Below, piece by piece: positions 57,562 to 64,000 of a DNA stretch of 64,000 nucleotides. This stretch comes from Owenia fusiformis (Eukaryota > Annelida > Polychaeta > Sabellida > Oweniidae). Each line of letters starts with the position of its first letter. Position 1 is the first letter of the stretch. Position numbers and translations under genes: made by a program. The notes beneath the pieces are model-generated. The model did no database searches and was not told where the DNA came from. It saw only the letters and a program-made list of their open reading frames with translations. The stretch spans positions 1,404,001 through 1,468,000 of the forward strand of contig CAIIXF020000002.1 in NCBI GenBank assembly GCA_903813345.2, written 5' to 3'.

Positions 57562-60010
57562 TTAGATGACATATATGTCGTTTGCCCAAACACCTCCGCA
57601 TATCTGTGTGCTGTCACCTTGACATTGGCTATTACATCCTGAAGAACTCCCATTTTTTCCATAACTTGTACCACAGAAACATTGGCCTCCATTCTGGACT
57701 CCAGCATATCGGTAGCCTGAAAGATTCAGAAATATAACACACATGCTGTAGTCCGGTTTTTAACGTTGTACTTCCCGTGATTCACCTTAATGGTTTTATA
57801 TGTCTGATTAGAACAAATAAATTTGAGTGCTTTTGTAATTGTTGAAATCAGTATTCCCAATTAACCCTGAGTATAGATGATCGATTATTCAATTTTTGAA
57901 TCATTATCAACATGCAAATGATTTATTTGGTCATTATGTAATTATTTTCACTCATTGATTACTTATAATCTACTCCAGTGCTAAAAAATTTCAACTAATT
58001 ACATTATTACCTTCGTTAAGGTCTCGGCATGTTTCGATACATATTTGTGGAGTCAACGTAGAAATTGATCCTGCAAAATGAGGCAAATCTCTCTCGGTAG
58101 TATCTTTATAACATCCAAGGTGCAAAGAGATTTGTTTACCTGAAGAAGCAATTAGACATTATAGAAATAAATAAAAAGTTAAAACATAATTTTAAATGTA
58201 TTTTTCTTTTATATTGTATTGTATTGTATTGTATTTGTATTATATTGTATTGTATTGCCTTGTATTGTATAATATTATAAGTATGAAGATGTGTATTATA
58301 AGTATAGAATGCATATTGAACGAAACATTTAATGTTACATTAAAGACGAAATTAGTGAAAAGTCATCACTATCTTTGTACAGAAAGCTCCTTGATAAAAA
58401 AAGGACGCCAACATTACCTTGAAAATGATTTTGAATTTCAAGGTGCGCGAATGAAACTCCTCGCAAGATGTGGTAGGTTCCAATAAAATGATGAAACCCA
58501 TAAATGGAAAAACCACTCATCTAATAATCCACACTGTGATTTCTGTCCTTTGGATATTGAGACTATTGAACATAGATTACTGCATTGTAAACACTATGAA
58601 GAGCAAAGAAATGAATTTCATAAGAGCTTAAAGTCAATCATACCCTACCTCATACTAGATACCTATATCAAGACAAAATACTCGACAAAACTAACGTGGT
58701 TGTATTGTATTGTATTGTATTGTATTGTATTGTATATTCTTTATTTCCTCCATTAAATGAAGATTAAAAGTTCTTACTGGCACTCTACAAGTGTAGTTGA
58801 AATTATTTTAATCTTTTTAATCAATAATACAATGATTTTAATCAAGATTTTAGTCAACTTATTAATGCAATGTTTTAGATAAATCCAACTACTTTTTTAT
58901 CTTCATGTAACTGTATCTCAAATGGACGCACCATTTTTTTTGTGCCGCTGTTGTAAAAGCGTAGTTTCCAAATAAATAAATAAAAATAAAATAAAAAAGT
59001 TAGTATAACGACTTATTCTACGAGAAATTGAATAAGAGGTTGTAGCAGACGAGAATCAAATGTAATATAAGAAATCAGAGAAGGCATTGACGCAACATTC
59101 AATTTGTCAACTCTCACCCTCATGATCACTCCTACTAAACACTCCGTGTTTCTTAAATCCACAATGCACACAACGCTTGTCCAATAATGTTCTTATGCGA
59201 TTGGCAAGTCATTTGATGTGTTTTACGATTGATCAAAAATATATTTGGGACCATACGCATTCGAGTGTCAAAACACAGGATCGTCATTAGATTGATTTAT
59301 TTAGATATATACGGGCATCAATTGTAGCTGTAAAGAGTTTGAGGCTTTTGAAATCTTGATTATTGAAAATGTTATTTCTTTCTCTCCAAAAAGAATACAG
59401 CGAAGAATACAGTAATCACCTATCTAAAAGTTGTGATGGAAATTGTGATGTTTTGACCGATCGCGACTTGCTTTTGGGTGGCTTTATTTACCAGTATGTG
59501 AGATAATCACATTAATAAATTCAGAATATCTCATCTATGACCATAATACTTCCCTTTCAATTCGGTATATTATAGGATGATAATAATTAAGAGTAAACGA
59601 CTAAACACATAGTATTATGAAGAATGATAAATGCAATAGTTACGACTTTTTCAATAAGCTAGACTTATATAAAATATTTCAAAAATACGTATATCGTTCG
59701 TATTTTTGTTTGAAGCTAACGTACCTAAGCTGCAATACAGATCATATCCTGCATTTTCTGCAACTGTTAATACTCCATGGACAGTTAGATCTACGAGAGA
59801 ACATCCATTGAACGAATTGTAATAAAAACAAGTACATTGGCTTCTCTGCATCAAGCAGTGAATTGCGCAAACCCCGATAGTTGGTGCAAATGTGTTTTCA
59901 CCGAAATCAGCGTGCATATTTCCATGGTACTTGTAAATCCAACCAGAGCATATTATAATGCGCCAACATAGTACGTGAAGAGTTAAAAACAAAATCCAAC
60001 TTTTGCTCAT
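57562..60010 (-). CDS. Secreted apple-like/WSC-domain protein B (complete, 3 exons)
   Basis: Exons 59725-60010, 58011-58139 and 57562-57716 on the minus strand. GT/AG introns are all phase 1, exactly as in gene A; 570 nt, 189 aa. It has a signal peptide (MSKSWILFLTLHVLCW), then the exon-1 Cys module (GVCAIHCLMQRSQCTCFYYN..NGCSL), then a WSC domain with eight cysteines (LGCYKD, CIETC, GGQCFCGTSYG, CNSQC and ICGG). Gene A is its inverted paralogue 15 kb away; gene C shares exon 1 closely. Intron 1 carries a LINE 3' fragment between GTATT microsatellites. A decayed extra copy of the end of exon 3 lies downstream (about 57430-57530). Confidence 0.9.
58200..58740 (+). mobile_element. LINE 3' fragment between (GTATT)n runs, in intron 1 of WSC gene B
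   Basis: Plus-strand reading 58301-58690, interrupted by one TAA at 58484, has RMKLLARCGR and a CDFCPLDIETIEHRLLHC knuckle (C-x2-C-x8-H-x4-C). The same type of C-terminal motif is in the LINE at 27 kb. It ends in (TGTAT)n at 58700-58735; an imperfect (GTATT)n also precedes it at 58212-58265. It is therefore a severely 5'-truncated LINE whose tail is a pentanucleotide repeat, unlike the TAAC tail of the other LINE, so the family is different. Confidence 0.75.
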
Positions 60011-62742
60011 CGTTGCATTTCATAAACACCCGAAACTTCTACAGTTTTGTAAAACGAATGGCCTTATTCCTTCTACTATTTAGACAAATTATTTTTTATT
60101 CCCACACATCTATAGAAAAAGTGCTCTTCTTCACTTATGTAGCATATTTACTTGATAGTCACTTAATATTAAATTTTGTCAAAACATGGTAAATATTAGT
60201 GTTAATCTTTTTGCAATAAACGACTTATACAGAACTACTTGTAGTTTTTTGCGACATCTCTTAATCGAGTCAGCGTTTTGGATTGTAAGTATTAATTCTA
60301 AAGGAATGGTTAATTAAAGGTTCACAGTATTGACTTAATAATTACAGCCTATTACTTAGTGCATTAAGTTTGATATTTACTGTTTTTGTCAATTATTTAT
60401 GATTACGCAGATTGTTTCCATACATTATTTCAATCATGTCGTTGTTTCCAAACATGTCAGGTGTATAATGACTTATTGATGTGTTGGTGGACTTTAATGA
60501 ACCTACTGAACAATTCGACCCAGCTTATATAGTAGCTATATGTGTCTTATAAGGTAGTATCCGATGATCTGTTTAAATTTGCAAGTTTGACTGTTTAAGG
60601 AAGTAGAACATAACATGTAACATGCTTAATTGTTTCAATTTCATTTGGCCAATAGTTCATTCGCATCTAAAGTCCCCGATAAATTGGGCTACGTATACCG
60701 CCGTGTTTACATTAGGGGATTAGAAAAGTTTATTTTTTATTTAGGTATGCACGCTTTATCAATATTAGGCCTTCGTGCATGTACTCGTGTGTACAATCAG
60801 CATGCCCTTTAATATTATATAAGCCAGGCTATTCAAGTACAACATAATGTACACTATTTATGTGTGTACTACATGGGAATACAATTCCCTGGGAAACAAA
60901 TCACAAATACTTTTTTATATGTTCAAAATGAGCCATTTGATTGATGCATACACTTAATAGTTTCATAAATAATATCTACAAAGTATATCTAATAGTAATT
61001 TTCAATTTAAATGGTGAAACTTGCCTGGTTACGATAATACGGGAAATCAACACGGGACGAAGATTGTTCACCTCCCTGGCTTACCTTTGAAGCCTGTACC
61101 TTGTCATCTCTTTATATAGGTTAGCGAGAGCGCTTCGCCTGCGCAGTTATAAACTTTAGCGCACACTTTAAGTCATATGAGATACATTTTCAGTTTACAT
61201 TCATTGACATTTTTGTTCACATATTTGAATACAGGGCGTTTAATAAGTACTGATAAAAATACTGTCACTTACAGTAACTTGCTTCAATAGGAAGGTGGTA
61301 ATGGGTTTAGCTAAATGTGGTATGTGGTGGATCAGGTCTGCACAAAATGACCAACTTAAACTGTGAATATATATCCTCAGTCAATTGCTTGCGCACCAAC
61401 TTGTCACACATCAATGTCATGTTTAAATCATTATAAATAACATGGTGGATGTGACCAACAATTGATTCAGTCATGTCTTCATTTTTTTGATAGGAATCCA
61501 TCCAATATTTATTTTATTACATCAAGCTGGGTAGGGGAAGTTACAATTTTCGGTTACCCATGTCTGGATTCATCTTCGACTTCGATATAGTGTCCTTCGC
61601 ATAAGGTTCATAAATGTCATTTATTGAATCCTAATTTGATTTACATAGGAGAATATATAACTTCAAATTTGATGCTGAATATTGATATTCTGTTCAGCAG
61701 TCATGTTGTTGATGACATAATTGCTGCAGAGTTCGTGTGATGTGATTTCTCAATGACATCACCTGATCTTAAATTGCTCATTGGTGTAATTGTATCCTTA
61801 GTAATTGCTCCTTGATGTAATTTCCACATTACAATTTGCTCTTTGATATCATCAATGGGTGTTGGTAAAGTATTTTAGTACAAGTATTTATTTAAGAACT
61901 GCCACGATGGATTCAAAAATAAAATTACGTATGAAAATGTTCACATTTTCAGTCGGTTATTTTAATTTTTTCGTGCAGACCTGAATCACCACGAACCAAC
62001 CTAGGCTCAACCCAGTACCACCTTCCTGTTTGAGTTTAATCTTGTAACTCTCGTAGTACATATGAGTACAATACTCAAAATGGACAGTAGAAAACCTAGT
62101 TAGAAATATGAAGAAATAAAAAAGGTACAGCATTTTTATCACTTAATTAATGCCCTGTATAGCATAATTGAAAACTATATACTAGAAATGTGACTTTACT
62201 ACCCAGTTTATATACTCTTTGGATAGATCTAAGTAGACGAGTAAGTCCTCAGGACATGAATAACTAGACAAATTAGAAAACTGGTCTAGAGGACAGATGA
62301 AACCAGAAAACATAGTCCACTTGGACATTCATTACTAAAAAAATAAGAGTAATTTGTCTCGGGAGAAAATCACCCGGACATTATAGTCTCTTGGACATGC
62401 ATGAATATTAAAAATCATTTAAGGAAAATGAAGACACAACTATATATATACATAATACATAATACATATAAACACACACAGATAAAATCATCAAGAAGAA
62501 ACCACTATTCTAAAGGCATTTTTAATTCAGTAATATATCAAACAAGTATATGGTAAACAACTACTGTAAAACGACATCAATACAATTAATATTACATTAC
62601 AGACATGTCCAAAATCTAGCCAGGTAATAAAGAAACGAATATGGAACCCAAGAACAAGACATTTCATAGTTGATGTTAGACCTCATTGCGCAGACAGTAC
62701 AATGCGATTTCATCTTGGAACTTGGAAGTCGATAATGATGAT
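60011..62742. other. Intergenic, no gene supported
   Basis: The promoter of gene B should lie just right of 60010; no distinctive element is seen. Around 61740-61860 short phrases of the type ATTGCTC(C/A)TTGATGTAAT recur. Around 62220-62400, ACTTGGACATT/CTTGGACATG phrases recur. The remaining open frames are short and unremarkable. Confidence 0.4.
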
Positions 62743-63300
62743 TCAACAGTTTCTACAATATTTTTTGTAAAAAAAAGTTTCTACAATATGATGAGTTAGA
62801 ATTCTTATAAAAGGCACATAGCTGCATATATTTGCACCTTGGGAAATTCCAATCGCGTCAGTTTGGACAAATAATGTCAACAGTAGCAGGATCATATAGA
62901 CGTTTATAAGCTGTATTGACAAATTATCCATTGTGTTTGTTTTGTAATGGATTGTCTTTACATTGTAGAATATATCCGTCATTGATTCTGAACTTGAACT
63001 TCCACATTGATTTGTTTGTGAACAGGATGTCAAATGAAACATGTGTGTAGACAAAGTAATCGGATACCAATAATAACTTTGATCTTTTTTAAATATCGTA
63101 CTGTGTTTCCGTCCAGTAGAACGATGTTGTAAAATCAGAAAAAAGTGAACAACCGTTACACTTCTTGTACTAGACAAATGCTGTCCTATTTTACTGGACA
63201 TATTTTCACTTTCATAGCAAATAAGATAAATAGGGTAATATTGATCCATTGGAATGAATAAATAATCAAGTTTAAGGGAACTTTTTTCTATATCTCTCAT
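62743..63300 (-). CDS. Unrecognised ORF with a signal-peptide-like inner segment
   Basis: A 185-codon open frame on the minus strand, unusually long for this AT-rich DNA. An internal Met at 62929-62931 starts MDNLSIQLINVYMILLLLTLFVQTDAIG, which looks like a signal peptide or membrane segment. A possible but weak donor follows about 90 bases later (CCCAAG|GTGCAA). It might be the first exon of a small secreted protein transcribed leftward, but I found no second exon. It could equally be chance. I do not recognise the protein. Confidence 0.25.
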   Translation of the reverse strand: MRDIEKSSLKLDYLFIPMDQYYPIYLICYESENMSSKIGQHLSSTRSVTVVHFFLILQHRSTGRKHSTIFKKDQSYYWYPITLSTHMFHLTSCSQTNQCGSSSSESMTDIFYNVKTIHYKTNTMDNLSIQLINVYMILLLLTLFVQTDAIGISQGANICSYVPFIRILTHHIVETFFYKKYCRNC

Positions 63301-63670
63301 TGTAAAGAACCTGAAAAGGAAACTAGTAACGTTATTTATATCCCCTGTGGAGATGAAAATATTGACTGCCCTATGGCCTGATAAAATAGTGAGGTTTATA
63401 TTTTGTTAAAGAACGGATCACTGAACGTTTGCTAAGTGATTTTTGCGAATAATGATTAACACAAATCATACTGACACGAACCATAGGATATCCGATAATA
63501 ATTAATAGAAAAAATGACGAAACTAAGTAACTGAGTGCTTTGGATTCACTATAACCAATTATACTATTGCGGAAATAAAACATGTGAAAATCAATACCAA
63601 GTTATTAGAAAGACTTTAAAAAGTATTTAAAGAGCATCGCAAACGATTTGAATTGTTGTGAAAATCAACT
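63301..63670. other. Upstream region of WSC gene C
   Basis: No gene supported. The 5' leader of gene C starts somewhere here. TTTAAAAAGTATTTAAAG at 63615-63633 is the only AT-rich core-like stretch near the start codon. Confidence 0.35.
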
Positions 63671-63959
63671 ATGAAAACAATTTGGATTTGGGTTTCAACG
63701 TTTTGCATCATATGTTGGCGCATTATAACAGGTTCCAGTGAGATTTATAAGTACCATGGAAATATACACGCTGATCTCGGTGAAAACACATTTGCACCTA
63801 CTATCGGGGTTTGCGCAATTTACTTTTTGATGCAGAGAAACCAAAGTACAAATACTTGTTTCCATTACAATTCGCTGAATGAATGCTATTTTCTTGATCC
63901 ACCTGGAGGTCTAATGAGAGCAGCAGAAAATGCAGGATATGATCTCTATTGTACTCCAG
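63671..63959 (+). CDS. WSC-family protein C, first exon (gene continues past window)
   Basis: The ATG at 63671 opens a signal peptide (MKTIWIWVSTFCIICWRI) and an exon-1 module very close to gene B (EIYKYHGNIHADLGENTFAP, AENAGYDLYC). It ends at a G|GTAAGG donor in phase 1, as in genes A and B. Downstream WSC exons are expected beyond base 64000 but not seen. Two cysteines kept in A and B are replaced: the second of the C-A-x-x-C pair (now CAIYF) and the one before TC (QCTC is now QSTNTC, with two residues inserted). That pattern fits joint loss of one disulphide. Whether the gene is functional cannot be told from this exon alone. Confidence 0.8.
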
Positions 63960-64000
63960 GTAAGGTAAACGTTCGTTCAGAAATGAGTACAAATTTATAA

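Noticed and set aside
57444-57707. 87-codon minus-strand ORF downstream of WSC gene B
   Set aside because: It is an out-of-frame reading of the real last exon plus its decayed partial duplicate.

Overview
The window looks like AT-rich genomic DNA of an invertebrate animal, with intron-rich genes and GT/AG splice sites. A mollusc or another lophotrochozoan is my guess, but the sequence does not prove it. I reconstructed four multi-exon genes by hand from conserved motifs and phase-consistent splice sites. They are two tandem copies of a 15-hydroxyprostaglandin-dehydrogenase-like short-chain dehydrogenase (SDR) on the minus strand, and a dispersed family of small secreted cysteine-rich proteins. 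Members A and B of that family end in a WSC domain; member C runs off the right edge.

Region 1-13.98 kb holds SDR1 (7 exons, 258 codons, complete, minus strand). Its large last intron carries a 3.85 kb element with long inverted repeats. Region 13.98-37 kb is a second, diverged copy of the same unit. SDR2 keeps exons 1-6 at exactly the same lengths, with catalytic residues intact, but its last exon has lost the splice acceptor and about 22 bases. Part of exon 4 was copied in tandem into intron 3 before the duplication. In copy 2 one of these exon copies is split by an 11.5 kb element (22245-33793) with about 1.3 kb inverted repeats at a TTAA-like site. Its left repeat arm is in turn interrupted by a 5'-truncated LINE (23206-27255).

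Region 37-64 kb holds WSC gene A (plus, 39774-42766), WSC gene B (minus, 57562-60010) and the first exon of gene C (plus, 63671-63959). Between A and B lie dispersed and tandem repeats. One is a 51-bp minisatellite (48.54-50.19 kb) organised into a 10-unit higher-order repeat. Another is a 3.5 kb inverted-repeat element (52880-56352).

The main non-genic feature is the density of fold-back (palindromic) elements. I can delimit about a dozen from 0.24 to 11.5 kb. Several are placed by comparing an occupied intron in one SDR copy with the empty intron in the other. There are also remnants of DDE transposases and two LINE fragments. I see no CRISPR array, rRNA or complete tRNA gene.
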